Assembly: GCA_902595855.1 (NCBI GenBank)
Contig: CACJRY010000003.1
Location: 1 to 57,097 of the forward strand
Direction: 5' to 3'
Source of the DNA: an uncultured Alphaproteobacteria bacterium
Lineage (GTDB): Bacteria > Pseudomonadota > Alphaproteobacteria > HIMB59 > GCA-002718135
DNA length: 57,097 bases
Positions 39,988-48,710 of this stretch are shown here, piece by piece. Each line of letters begins with the position of its first letter. The stretch's first letter is position 1. Under the pieces are notes generated by a model. It was not told the origin of the DNA, did no database searches, and worked only from the letters and a program-made list of their open reading frames with translations. Both the position numbers and the translations under genes were made by a program.

Positions 39988-40114
39988 AACAAAATAAATT
40001 AATTCACCACGAATAATTAGCTAAACTTATTTACTAATTTAAAACTTTTTAATCCTAAGATATTTTTTAATTTAAGTTTTTTTTTATCCAACATTAATTA
40101 GATAGATTCTAATC

Positions 40115-40765
40115 TTAAATTTCTTTCATAAAAATATATTCTTTAATTACGATTTCTACCAACTTATAGTTTAATTTTTTTAATAACTTGCCCAACTGTT
40201 TATCTTTTTCATCCTCAGAAATTTCAAGACAAATTACAGGATTGCATCTATCTAATGTTTTCTCTGCACCAATTAAAACATCAAGATTATTTCCTTCAAC
40301 ATCTATTTTAAAAAAATCAAGTCTGGGGAGATTAAAACTATCCAAATCAACTATTTTTATTTTTTGAATTGTATCTTTTGCATACGAAATTTTATTTATA
40401 TTAGGCAAAACATAGGACCCACCTGAGTTATTATCATGTTTTGTAATAACCATTTCACCAATCGCTGACTCTGATCCTAAAGCTAAATTAAAGATTGTTG
40501 CATTCTCAGAAATTACATTTTTCTTTAAACATTCATGAAATTCTATAGCAGGTTCAAAACAGTATAATTTGTTAAAAAATTTTGACAAATCTTTTGACCA
40601 TAAACCAACATGTGCCCCACAATCTACAGCTATTTCAAATTCTTTTACATGAGCTAATGCTCTATTTCTCTGCTCTTCTTGATAACCAATATTATCATTA
40701 AATCTATTTTCAAAGTGATTGCACCATAGAGGAAAATACATATCATTAATTTTTTTCATTTTCAT
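40115..40765 (-). CDS. FkbM family methyltransferase
   Basis: The 216-residue SAM-dependent protein has motif I AVDCGAHVGLWS near residue 52, YCFEPAIEFHECL with the acidic residue that binds the SAM ribose, and the FkbM signature DFFKIDVEGNNLDVLIGAEK near residue 150. FkbM enzymes O-methylate sugars, polyketides or glycans, so a cell-surface polysaccharide is a plausible but unproven target. No glycan cluster surrounds it. The gene is monocistronic and diverges from the CIA30-domain gene. Confidence 0.88.
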   Translation of the reverse strand: MKMKKINDMYFPLWCNHFENRFNDNIGYQEEQRNRALAHVKEFEIAVDCGAHVGLWSKDLSKFFNKLYCFEPAIEFHECLKKNVISENATIFNLALGSESAIGEMVITKHDNNSGGSYVLPNINKISYAKDTIQKIKIVDLDSFNLPRLDFFKIDVEGNNLDVLIGAEKTLDRCNPVICLEISEDEKDKQLGKLLKKLNYKLVEIVIKEYIFMKEI

Positions 40766-40819
40766 ATATGTTTTTATTTCTTTTACTTGGTTTTAAAATA
40801 TTATCACTATTTTATTAGT

Positions 40820-41371
40820 ATGAGATTGATTGTTTTAATAATGTTAATAAATTTAATAACTTCAGGTTCTATTGCTGAGGAAATTAGAATTCCTTTTAAT
40901 AAGGAAAATGCTAAATACTGGGGTTACATCAGTGATAGAACTATGGGAGGTATCTCAAATGGTCAGGCTTTTCTAGATGAAGATAGAGACACTATATTTG
41001 CTAGACTGACTGGAAATGTCAGCACAGAAAACAATGGCGGATTTATACAACTACGATCAACATTGTCATTTGCAAATATAAATAATTTTGAAAAAAAACT
41101 GAGAGGGGTACGCATCAACACTAAAGGGAATGGTGAAACTTATCATATATTTATTCGCACAAGTAAAACGCAATCTTATCGAGATTTCTATTTCGCTACA
41201 TTTATTGCAAACGAGGAGTGGCAAGTAGTAGATTTACCATTTACTAAATTTAAGCACAGATTCTCCAATAGCGTTCTTGATGGAAATGATATCCAAACAT
41301 TTGGTATAGTAGCCTACGGTAGAGATTTTGTTTCAGATGTATCAGTATCAGAAATTATTTTTTATTTTTAA
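40820..41371 (+). CDS. Secreted CIA30-domain protein
   Basis: A 183-residue product with a signal peptide (about residues 1-19). The rest is a CIA30 beta-jellyroll: WGYISDRTMGGISNGQA, NNGGFIQLRS, GVRINTKGNG, and a C-terminal strand VSEIIFYF. CIA30 was named for a complex I assembly factor; bacterial secreted forms probably bind carbohydrate-like or unknown ligands. I chose the ATG at 40820, which begins the signal peptide, over the one at 40787. Confidence 0.82.
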   Translation: MRLIVLIMLINLITSGSIAEEIRIPFNKENAKYWGYISDRTMGGISNGQAFLDEDRDTIFARLTGNVSTENNGGFIQLRSTLSFANINNFEKKLRGVRINTKGNGETYHIFIRTSKTQSYRDFYFATFIANEEWQVVDLPFTKFKHRFSNSVLDGNDIQTFGIVAYGRDFVSDVSVSEIIFYF

Positions 41372-41373
41372 TT

Positions 41374-41412
41374 TAAAAAATACCTCTCTCTGACTTACAA
41401 TCAAAGAGAGGT
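41374..41412 (-). terminator. Rho-independent terminator of the 23-residue microprotein gene
   Basis: Read on the minus strand, ACCTCTCT (41412-41405) pairs with AGAGAGGT (41389-41382) over a 15-base loop, and is followed by a run of T (41380-41375). On the plus strand there is no T-run after the hairpin, so it serves the leftward gene at 41421-41492. Confidence 0.75.
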
Positions 41413-41420
41413 AAAACGTT

Positions 41421-41492
41421 TTAAGAGAATACAAAATAAAGTATTACGACAACAACCACTGCTGCTACAATCCAAGTCCATTTATTATTCAT
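41421..41492 (-). CDS. 23-residue single-transmembrane microprotein
   Basis: The frame encodes MNNKWTWIVAA followed by five valines, ILYFVFS and a stop: a short basic/aromatic head and one transmembrane helix. A perfect GGAGGA lies six bases before the ATG, stronger than for most genes here, and a Rho-independent hairpin follows the stop by nine bases. Ribosome-binding site, start, stop and terminator together argue for a real small gene. I know no named family. A role binding a membrane partner is inference. Confidence 0.7.
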   Translation of the reverse strand: MNNKWTWIVAAVVVVVILYFVFS

Positions 41493-41628
41493 AGTTCCTC
41501 CTTAGATACAATTTCTAATACTAATTATTTTTTCAAAATAAGTTATATTTTTTTTATTTTACTTGAAAAACCCTAATTTTTTTGATTGTATTAATGCTCG
41601 ATTATTTCATTTTTTAGCTTAATTTAAT

Positions 41629-42843
41629 ATGTTGAAAAAGATAAACACTTTAGTTATTGGTGCTGGTCAAGCTGGGCTGGCAGCGAGTGAGCATTTATCT
41701 AATAATAATATCGATCATCTTATTTTAGAAAAGGCCAGAATTGTTGAGAGTTGGCGAACATCTCGTTGGGACTCACTAGTGGCAAATGGACCTGCTTGGC
41801 ATGATAGATTTCCCACTTTGGAATTTAGTGAATTGAGCAAAGACAGTTTTGCTTCAAAAGACAGAGTTGTTAAATATTTTGAAGAATTTGCAAAAAAAAT
41901 TAATGCTCCAGTTATTGAAAACATAAATGTAATTGAAGTTGTCAAGGGTAATGAAAATAATTTTTTTATTAAAACTTCTAAGGGAGAATATGAAGCTAAA
42001 AATATAATTGCTGCTACTGGAGCGTTTCAGGTGCCAGTGATCCCAGACATTATTCCTATTCAATCTAATCTTGAACAATTGCATTCACAATTTTATAAAA
42101 AACCCGAACAATTGAAAAAAGGTGCTGTCTTAGTAGTTGGTTCAGGTTCATCAGGATCACAAATAGCTGAAGAATTGAATAGAGCAAACAAAGAAGTTTA
42201 TTTTTCTATTGGTCCACATGATAGACCACCAAGAAGATACAGGGGCAAGGATAATGTATGGTGGCTTGGTGTCTTAGGAAAGTGGGAGGCAAAAACGCCA
42301 AAACCTGGAACACAACATGTAACGATTGCAGTTAGTGGGTATGATGGTGGTAAGACAATTGATTTTAGAAAATTTGCCAATAGTGGAATAACCTTATTAG
42401 GTATGACTAAAAAATATGAAAATGGAAAATTATATTTTGAGCAGGATTTAAAAACGAATATAGAAAATGGAGATAGAAACTATTTAGATTTATTGGATGA
42501 AGCAGATGAATATATTAAAAAAAATAATCTTTCTTTTCCTGAAGAACCAGAGGCAAGAAAATTTCTTTCTGATCATTCATGCATTATGAAACCAATATTA
42601 GAATTAGATATTGAAAAATTAGGTATCACATCAGTTATTTGGGCTACAGGTTACAAACATGATTTCAATTGGATGAAAATTAATGTCATTGATGATGGCA
42701 AACCTATTCATCAGAATGGGGTTGCTAAAATTCCTGGAATTTATTTTCTAGGCTTGCCTTGGTTGTCAATGCGAGGCTCTTCTTTTATATGGGGTGTGTG
42801 GAAAGATGCAAAATATGTAGTTGAACATATTGCTAATAGGTAA
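41629..42843 (+). CDS. FAD-dependent monooxygenase/oxidoreductase (CzcO/FMO-like)
   Basis: A 404-residue flavoprotein with the FAD motif VIGAGQAGLAASEHL (residues 9-23), a GAFQVP-type ATG segment (AATGAFQVP) and a second dinucleotide motif VVGSGSSGSQIAEEL for NADPH near residue 172. VIWATGYKHDF near the C-terminus is the usual FMO/CzcO closing motif. It could hydroxylate an amine nitrogen or a carbon. It does not look like the marine trimethylamine monooxygenase Tmm in layout. As first gene of the rightward amine run, it probably acts on the imported substrate or an intermediate. Confidence 0.85.
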   Translation: MLKKINTLVIGAGQAGLAASEHLSNNNIDHLILEKARIVESWRTSRWDSLVANGPAWHDRFPTLEFSELSKDSFASKDRVVKYFEEFAKKINAPVIENINVIEVVKGNENNFFIKTSKGEYEAKNIIAATGAFQVPVIPDIIPIQSNLEQLHSQFYKKPEQLKKGAVLVVGSGSSGSQIAEELNRANKEVYFSIGPHDRPPRRYRGKDNVWWLGVLGKWEAKTPKPGTQHVTIAVSGYDGGKTIDFRKFANSGITLLGMTKKYENGKLYFEQDLKTNIENGDRNYLDLLDEADEYIKKNNLSFPEEPEARKFLSDHSCIMKPILELDIEKLGITSVIWATGYKHDFNWMKINVIDDGKPIHQNGVAKIPGIYFLGLPWLSMRGSSFIWGVWKDAKYVVEHIANR

Positions 42844-42870
42844 ATAAAAGGTTTAGTATTCATTAATATT

Positions 42871-43287
42871 ATGACACACAAAAGAATTAGAAAGTTTAAC
42901 ACTAAAGATACTTATCCAGAGCAAAATTTGGATAATGACTTGTGCCAAGCTGTTGTCACCAAAGGAGGAAAAACAATTTGGCTTAGAGGCCAATGCCCGC
43001 AAAATTTGGATGACGCTGTAAATTTAGATAGTAATGATCCTGCTGAGCAAACACATAAGGTGATGCAAAATATAGAACAACTTATTAAAGAGGCTGGTGG
43101 AGAAATGAAACATTTAGTAAAAATAGTTGTCTATATTACTGATATAAAAAATAGAGAAGCTATTTACAGAACCATTGGTCAATACACAAAAGGCATCTAT
43201 CCAGTTTCTACTGGATTAGTTGTATGTGCGCTTGCAAGGCCCGAATGGTTAGTTGAAATTGATGCAACTGCGGTAATTCCAGAATGA
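42871..43287 (+). CDS. RidA/YjgF family protein
   Basis: A 138-residue RidA-family protein. Archetypal RidA hydrolyses reactive enamines/imines to keto acids, protecting PLP enzymes. Motifs are the GQCPQNLDD segment near residue 46, EAGGEMKHLVKIVVYITD near 84 and an acidic end with the substrate arginine replaced by the local ARPEWLVEIDATAVIPE context. It overlaps the DUF1028 gene (ATGA) and is placed between the monooxygenase and an aldehyde dehydrogenase, consistent with clearing imines produced by amine oxidation. Confidence 0.88.
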   Translation: MTHKRIRKFNTKDTYPEQNLDNDLCQAVVTKGGKTIWLRGQCPQNLDDAVNLDSNDPAEQTHKVMQNIEQLIKEAGGEMKHLVKIVVYITDIKNREAIYRTIGQYTKGIYPVSTGLVVCALARPEWLVEIDATAVIPE

Positions 43288-43958
43288 CTTTTTCATTAGT
43301 CGCGAGATGTAAAGAAACAGGCATGCTAGGAACAGCAGTTACATCTTCATCCCCAGCGGTTGCTGCTAGATGCTCTTACACCAGAGCAAATATTGGAGCC
43401 GTATCAACACAAAATGTAACAGATCCAACATTAGGAAAAAAGTCTCTTGATTTTCTTGAAACAGGTTTATCCTCAACGCAAGTCATAGAAAAAATAAAAT
43501 CAACAAATAAACACTTAGAATATAGACAGGTATTAATCATTGACTCAAAAGGACAGACAGCAATCCATTCAGGAAACAATTCTCTTGGTATTTGGAGTGA
43601 GGCTATTGGTGATAATATTATTTCTGCTGGAAACTTATTAGAAAATAAAGAAGTTACTAAATCAATAGTATCAGTATTTGAAAAAACCAAAGGTCATTTA
43701 GCTGATAGAATGTTGGCGGGATTAAAAGGTGGTCTTGATGCTGGTGGCGAAGCAGGACCTATTCATTCAGCAGGAATAAAAATAAGTCATCAAGTCTCAT
43801 GGCCTATAATTGATTTGAGATGTGACTGGACAGAAGAATGTCCAATAACTAAACTCTATGAAATTTGGAAAATTTATAAACCACAAGTAAATGATTATTT
43901 ACAAAGAGGTCTTGACCCAACAAAAGCTCCTTCATATGGTGTCCCAGGAGATGAATAG
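43284..43958 (+). CDS. DUF1028 family protein (Ntn-hydrolase-like)
   Basis: A 224-residue DUF1028 protein. The start MTFSLVARCKETGMLG and the later AVAARCSYTRANIGAV, QNVTDP and GGLDAGGEAGPIHSAG segments are characteristic. The family is grouped by fold with N-terminal-nucleophile hydrolases; removal of Met1 would expose Thr2 as a possible nucleophile. No reaction has been assigned to the family to my knowledge. It is coupled to ridA by a four-base overlap, suggesting hydrolysis of an amide-type intermediate in the same pathway. Confidence 0.87.
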   Translation: MTFSLVARCKETGMLGTAVTSSSPAVAARCSYTRANIGAVSTQNVTDPTLGKKSLDFLETGLSSTQVIEKIKSTNKHLEYRQVLIIDSKGQTAIHSGNNSLGIWSEAIGDNIISAGNLLENKEVTKSIVSVFEKTKGHLADRMLAGLKGGLDAGGEAGPIHSAGIKISHQVSWPIIDLRCDWTEECPITKLYEIWKIYKPQVNDYLQRGLDPTKAPSYGVPGDE

Positions 43959-43969
43959 GTAATTTATAT

Positions 43970-45466
43970 ATGACTAATTATAGTTTTGAAGAATGGAAGA
44001 AAGTTGCAAGTAAAATTAGTTTTAGAAATAAAGCGTTTATTAATGGAAAATTTGTAGAAGCTAAATCAGGTAAAACTTTTGACTCAATCAATCCTGCTAC
44101 AGATGAAGTTTTAACTTCTGTTGCAGAATGCTGTCAAGAGGATGTAGATTTTGCAGTTGAAATAGCAAGAAAATCTTTTCAAAAAGGTAGTTGGTCAAAA
44201 ATGCCACCAGCAGAGAGAAAAGCTGTATTACTTAAATTAGCTGATTTAATCAGAGAAAATCTAGAAGAGTTTGCCTTGCTTGATAGTTTGGATATGGGTA
44301 AACTTATAACTGATGCTGTAACTATAGATGCTCCTGGCTCAGCAGCATTTTTTCAATGGCATGCAGAGGCTATTGATAAAATGTATGATGAAATTGCTCC
44401 AACAGGACCAGGTGATTTGGCAATGGTAACAAGAGAACCTCTTGGAGTTATCGGAGCTGTAGTGCCATGGAATTTTCCCCTTGATATGGCGACATGGAAA
44501 GCATCTGCTGCGCTTGCAGCAGGAAATTCTTTAGTTTTAAAACCAGCTGAACAATCGCCTTTATCAGCTCTGCGATTAGCAGAACTTGCGATTGAAGCAG
44601 GTGTGCCTGAAGGCGTCTTTAACGTTGTTCCTGGATTTGGTGAAACTGCCGGTAAAGCACTTGGCCTTCATCAAGATGTAGATTGCATAGCTTTTACAGG
44701 ATCAACAGCCGTTGGAAAATTATTTCAGCAGTATGCTGGTCAATCTAATATGAAGCAGGTGTGGCTAGAGACAGGTGGCAAAAGCCCTAACCTTATATTT
44801 TCAGATTGTAATGACTTAGAGTCAGCAATAAACATGGCAGCCTTTGGAATATTTTTTAATCAGGGAGAAGTTTGCTCTGCTAATTCAAGATTATTAGTTG
44901 AGAGAAGTGTTCAAAATGAATTTGTAGAGCGTTTAGCAAAAATTGCAAAAGATACTCAACCAGGGCATCCTCTTCATCCTGACTCTAAAATGGGAGCTAT
45001 TGTTAATGAAGAACAAACAAAAAGAATTGTTTCTTATATTGAAAAAGGAAAACAAAAAGCTGATTTAATAATTGGCGGGGAGCAAATTAAAGTTGATGGA
45101 AAAGGATGTTATGTGCAACCAACAATTTTTAATAATGTAAATGCCAATGATGTAATTGCTAAAGAAGAAATATTCGGACCTGTTTTATCTGTTATCCCAT
45201 TTGATACAGAAGAAGAAGCTTTATCAATAGCTAATGATAGTGAGTATGGTTTGGCTGCATCGGTTTGGACTGATGATTTATCACGCGCTCTTAGAGTTTC
45301 TGATCATTTACATGCTGGAACAGTTTCTGTTAATACTGTGGATGCATTAAATACTGTCACTCCATTCGGGGGTGTGAAACAATCTGGTTATGGCAAAGAT
45401 TTATCACTGCATTCTTTTAATAAATATACATCTTTAAAAACAAGGTGGATTAAATATAAAGCTTAA
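43970..45466 (+). CDS. Aldehyde dehydrogenase (PuuC-like)
   Basis: The 498-residue NAD(P)-dependent enzyme oxidises an aldehyde to an acid. The cofactor loop VVPWNFPLDMATWK is near residue 165, IAFTGSTAVGK near 245, the catalytic glutamate is in LETGGKSP, and the nucleophilic cysteine in NQGEVCSANSR near residue 302. It most resembles gamma-glutamyl-gamma-aminobutyraldehyde/4-aminobutyraldehyde dehydrogenases of polyamine breakdown. It is one base before the TMADH-like gene, whose oxidative cleavage would release aldehydes. Confidence 0.92.
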   Translation: MTNYSFEEWKKVASKISFRNKAFINGKFVEAKSGKTFDSINPATDEVLTSVAECCQEDVDFAVEIARKSFQKGSWSKMPPAERKAVLLKLADLIRENLEEFALLDSLDMGKLITDAVTIDAPGSAAFFQWHAEAIDKMYDEIAPTGPGDLAMVTREPLGVIGAVVPWNFPLDMATWKASAALAAGNSLVLKPAEQSPLSALRLAELAIEAGVPEGVFNVVPGFGETAGKALGLHQDVDCIAFTGSTAVGKLFQQYAGQSNMKQVWLETGGKSPNLIFSDCNDLESAINMAAFGIFFNQGEVCSANSRLLVERSVQNEFVERLAKIAKDTQPGHPLHPDSKMGAIVNEEQTKRIVSYIEKGKQKADLIIGGEQIKVDGKGCYVQPTIFNNVNANDVIAKEEIFGPVLSVIPFDTEEEALSIANDSEYGLAASVWTDDLSRALRVSDHLHAGTVSVNTVDALNTVTPFGGVKQSGYGKDLSLHSFNKYTSLKTRWIKYKA

Positions 45467-45467
45467 T

Positions 45468-47549
45468 ATGGATTACATGGATCGTGATAGTCGTTATGAT
45501 GTTTTATTTGATGCAGTAGATATAGGTCCCCTTAAATCTAAAAATCGTTTCTATCAAGTTCCTCATTGCAACGGTGGTGGTTATAGAGATCCATCTGCTG
45601 CAGCAGAAATGCGTGGAATAAAAAGTCAAGGGGGATGGGGTGTTATATTTACAGAACAATGTGAAATGCATCACTCTTCAGAAATTACACCTTTTATTGA
45701 ATTACGATTGTGGGATGATGCTGATATTCCGATGATTGCAAAAATGGCTGACAGAATGAAAGAATATGGTGCTCTAGCCGGCATTCAACTAGCTTATTCT
45801 GGAATCAATGGTCCGAATTTGTACACGAAGGAAGTTCCTTTAGCTGTCACCGGCATGCCTATTCGTACTTTTACTAATGATCCTGTTAGTGCAAGATCAC
45901 TTGATAAAGAAGATATAAAAAATCTTCGACGTTGGTTTGTTAATGCAGCTAAGAGATCTAGAACTGCTGGTTTTAATTTAATTTGTTTGTACGGTGCTCA
46001 TGGGTTTGGAATCTTTCAACATTTTTTATCTACAGCAACTAATCAGAGAACAGATGAATATGGAGGAAGTTTAGAAAACAGGGCACGATTTGTAAAAGAA
46101 GTAGTTGAGGAAGTTAGAAATGAAGTTGGCGATAACATGGGTATCACTCTTCGCTTATCATTAGATGAGATGATTGGCGATCTTGGTTTTGCTAATTCAG
46201 AAGTAAGAGACTTTGTTGAAATGCATCAGGACTTACCTGATTTATGGGACCTAGCTCACGGTGCATGGGAAGATTGTTCTGGTCCATCACGTTTTAAAGA
46301 AGAAGCGGCACAATTTGACCTTGTCACAGGAATCAGAAAACTTACTTCCAAACCAATAGTTGGTGTTGGTCGATTTACAAGTCCTGATGTAATGGTTAAA
46401 CAAATAAAATCAGGCACACTTGATTTTATAGGATGTGCTAGACCATCTATAGCTGATCCTTTTTTACCAAAAAAAATAGAAGAAGGACGTATACAAGATA
46501 TTAGAGAATGTATTGGGTGTAATATTTGTATTACGGGTGATATGACAATGTCAATTAGTAGGTGTACCCAAAACCCTACCTTTATGGAAGAATGGCGCAA
46601 AGGATGGCACCCAGAAATTATAGAACCTAAAGGTAAGACATCAAAAGTTTTAGTGATTGGATCTGGACCAGCAGGTTTAGAAGCTGCTTTGGCATGTTCT
46701 AATAGAGGTTATGATGTTACTCTTACTGAGGCTTCTAATATTTTAGGAGGCAGAGTTGCAAAAGAGAGAAAATTACCTGGACTCTCTGCTTGGGGAAGAG
46801 TTGCAGATTATAGAGAATATCAATTATCGCAAAAACCTAACGTAGAAACTTACTTAGAGTCATCTTTAGATGCTGATCAGGTATTAGAATTTGGATTTGA
46901 AAATGTTTGTATAGCCACAGGTTCAAGTTGGAGAGCAGATGGTGTCTCTCGACAGCACGTTGTACCAATCTCAAATGATAATTCATTAAATTTATATACA
47001 CCCGATGATATTATGAATGACAAATTACCAACAGGAAAAGTTGTTATTTATGATGATGATCATTATTATATGGGCGGTGTTATTGCAGAAAAATTAATAG
47101 AAAAAGGTTGTGATGTTACTCTTTTAACACCGTGTGCTTATGTTTCAGAATGGTCTATCAATACACTAGAACAAGCAGAAATTCAAAAAAGATTAATTGA
47201 AATGGGAGTTAAGATTGAATTGAACAGAGGTTTAGTTTCAATTTTTAATTCAAAGTTAATTTCCAACTGTACATATACGCAAAATGAAAAAGAAATTGAA
47301 ACAGATAATTTAGTTATGGTTGCATCGCGTAAACCCCAAGATCAATTGTACAAAGATCTTCTTTTGAAAAAAACAATATGGAATGATGCTGGAATTACAT
47401 CAGTAAAGTTAATTGGTGATGCAAATGCTCCAGGACCAATTGCTTGGGCTACATATGCTGGTCATCGTTATGCCAGAGAACTAGATACCGAAGACTTAGG
47501 AGATGTCCTTCCCTTTAGAAGAGAAGTTACAAATTTGGCGTCCAACTAA
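45468..47549 (+). CDS. Trimethylamine/dimethylamine-dehydrogenase-like iron-sulfur flavoprotein
   Basis: The 693-residue protein has an FMN barrel (1-380), a 4Fe-4S site (CIGCNIC...C, about residues 348-366) and an ADP-binding domain (VLVIGSGPAGLEA near 400), the same layout as trimethylamine dehydrogenase. Cys34 in FYQVPHC matches the cysteine that links FMN covalently. TMADH residues Tyr60, Trp105 and Trp355, as I recall them, align here with Gln64, Ala109 and a non-aromatic residue, while the active-site YGAH is kept. So an N-dealkylating or amine-oxidising dehydrogenase is likely, but trimethylamine is not its probable substrate. DgcA-like dimethylglycine oxidation is an alternative. It probably passes electrons to an ETF. 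Confidence 0.85.
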   Translation: MDYMDRDSRYDVLFDAVDIGPLKSKNRFYQVPHCNGGGYRDPSAAAEMRGIKSQGGWGVIFTEQCEMHHSSEITPFIELRLWDDADIPMIAKMADRMKEYGALAGIQLAYSGINGPNLYTKEVPLAVTGMPIRTFTNDPVSARSLDKEDIKNLRRWFVNAAKRSRTAGFNLICLYGAHGFGIFQHFLSTATNQRTDEYGGSLENRARFVKEVVEEVRNEVGDNMGITLRLSLDEMIGDLGFANSEVRDFVEMHQDLPDLWDLAHGAWEDCSGPSRFKEEAAQFDLVTGIRKLTSKPIVGVGRFTSPDVMVKQIKSGTLDFIGCARPSIADPFLPKKIEEGRIQDIRECIGCNICITGDMTMSISRCTQNPTFMEEWRKGWHPEIIEPKGKTSKVLVIGSGPAGLEAALACSNRGYDVTLTEASNILGGRVAKERKLPGLSAWGRVADYREYQLSQKPNVETYLESSLDADQVLEFGFENVCIATGSSWRADGVSRQHVVPISNDNSLNLYTPDDIMNDKLPTGKVVIYDDDHYYMGGVIAEKLIEKGCDVTLLTPCAYVSEWSINTLEQAEIQKRLIEMGVKIELNRGLVSIFNSKLISNCTYTQNEKEIETDNLVMVASRKPQDQLYKDLLLKKTIWNDAGITSVKLIGDANAPGPIAWATYAGHRYARELDTEDLGDVLPFRREVTNLASN

Positions 47550-47630
47550 AAAAAAACGTAAAATAAATTTTTTTTGATTTAAAATTTTTCTCTATGTGTT
47601 TAAGTATGCTTCAACTTTAATATTTATATT

Positions 47631-48710
47631 ATGATGGAAAAAAAAGTTAATGCAATTGATGTTAGAAACGTAACTAAAATTTATACTAGTGGTAATGCTC
47701 AAACCAAAGCATTAAAGAACGCAAACTTAACTATTTACGATAATGAATTTTTCACACTGCTTGGTCCTTCTGGCTGTGGTAAGACTACATTACTACGTCT
47801 TATTGCAGGTTTTGAAGATATTACTGATGGTTCAATCAATTTGTTCAATCAAGAAATTGTAAACCTGCCTCCAAATAAAAGACCTGTAAATACAGTTTTT
47901 CAACAATACTCTTTGTTCCCTCATTTAAATGTATACGAAAATGTTGCTTTTGGTCTAAGACGTCTAAAAAAGGATGCAAGCTTTGTTGAAAGCAGAACTT
48001 TTGAAGTACTAGAGCTTGTACAAATGAAAGAGTATGCCAATAGAAAACCTAATCAATTATCTGGAGGTCAACAGCAAAGAGTTGCTCTGGCAAGGGCTTT
48101 AGCTCCAGAACCAAAAGTGTTACTTTTGGATGAACCTCTTTCTGCTTTAGATCTAAAGCTTCGTCAAGCAATGCGTTTTGAATTAAAAACTTTACAAAGA
48201 GAAACTGGCATTACCTTTGTATTTGTTACACATGACCAGGAAGAAGCGCTAACAATGTCAGACCGTATTGCTGTTATTAACGAGGGTGAAATACAACAAA
48301 TTGGGGAGCCTGAGCAAATATACGAAAGTCCATCCAATAAGTTTGTTGCAAATTTTATTGGTGAAGCAAATTTATTATCTGGTGTTTGCAAAACTTCTGG
48401 AGAAAATGGTGTTTGTGAACTTGATACTGGGCATGAATTAAACTTGTTTGTACCCCCTCACATAAAACAAAATGATAAAGTAACAATATTTATTAGACCT
48501 GAGAGAATTAAGATAGAAAAATCATCTAAAGATAAAAGTCAGTTACGTATTTCCGAGTTTACTTATCTTGGCAATGCTGCAACCATTCAATTAAAATCAA
48601 ATAATCAATTAATTAATGTAAATTTACCAATTGAAGATTTAAAAATTTTTAAAAAAGATGATTACGTTGATCTTCATTTTCCAAAAGAAAGTGCTCAGGT
48701 TATTGACTAA
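47631..48710 (+). CDS. potA: Polyamine-type ABC transporter ATP-binding protein
   Basis: A 359-residue ATPase of the PotA/FbpC type. Walker A is GPSGCGKTT near residue 45, signature LSGGQQQRVALARA near 143, Walker B VLLLDEPLSALD, and H-loop FVTHDQEE. A C-terminal TOBE domain (residues 260-350) is present. It energises the permeases encoded next, overlapping the first one by one base. Consistent with uptake of polyamines or related cationic amines. Confidence 0.93.
   Translation: MMEKKVNAIDVRNVTKIYTSGNAQTKALKNANLTIYDNEFFTLLGPSGCGKTTLLRLIAGFEDITDGSINLFNQEIVNLPPNKRPVNTVFQQYSLFPHLNVYENVAFGLRRLKKDASFVESRTFEVLELVQMKEYANRKPNQLSGGQQQRVALARALAPEPKVLLLDEPLSALDLKLRQAMRFELKTLQRETGITFVFVTHDQEEALTMSDRIAVINEGEIQQIGEPEQIYESPSNKFVANFIGEANLLSGVCKTSGENGVCELDTGHELNLFVPPHIKQNDKVTIFIRPERIKIEKSSKDKSQLRISEFTYLGNAATIQLKSNNQLINVNLPIEDLKIFKKDDYVDLHFPKESAQVID

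Noticed and set aside
41382..41412. Terminator of the CIA30-domain gene
   Set aside because: On the plus strand the hairpin is not followed by T; the T-run is on the other side, so it fits the leftward microprotein gene.
41629..42843. Trimethylamine monooxygenase Tmm
   Set aside because: The FAD and NADPH motifs are general FMO/CzcO motifs; the protein is somewhat short and lacks the sequence layout I expect from marine Tmm.
46256..46600. 114-codon frame opposite the TMADH-like gene
   Set aside because: It covers the conserved barrel of a clear gene on the other strand; no independent support.
45468..47549. Calling this gene a true trimethylamine dehydrogenase (tmd)
   Set aside because: Fold and cofactors match, but the cage residues that define trimethylamine binding appear replaced.
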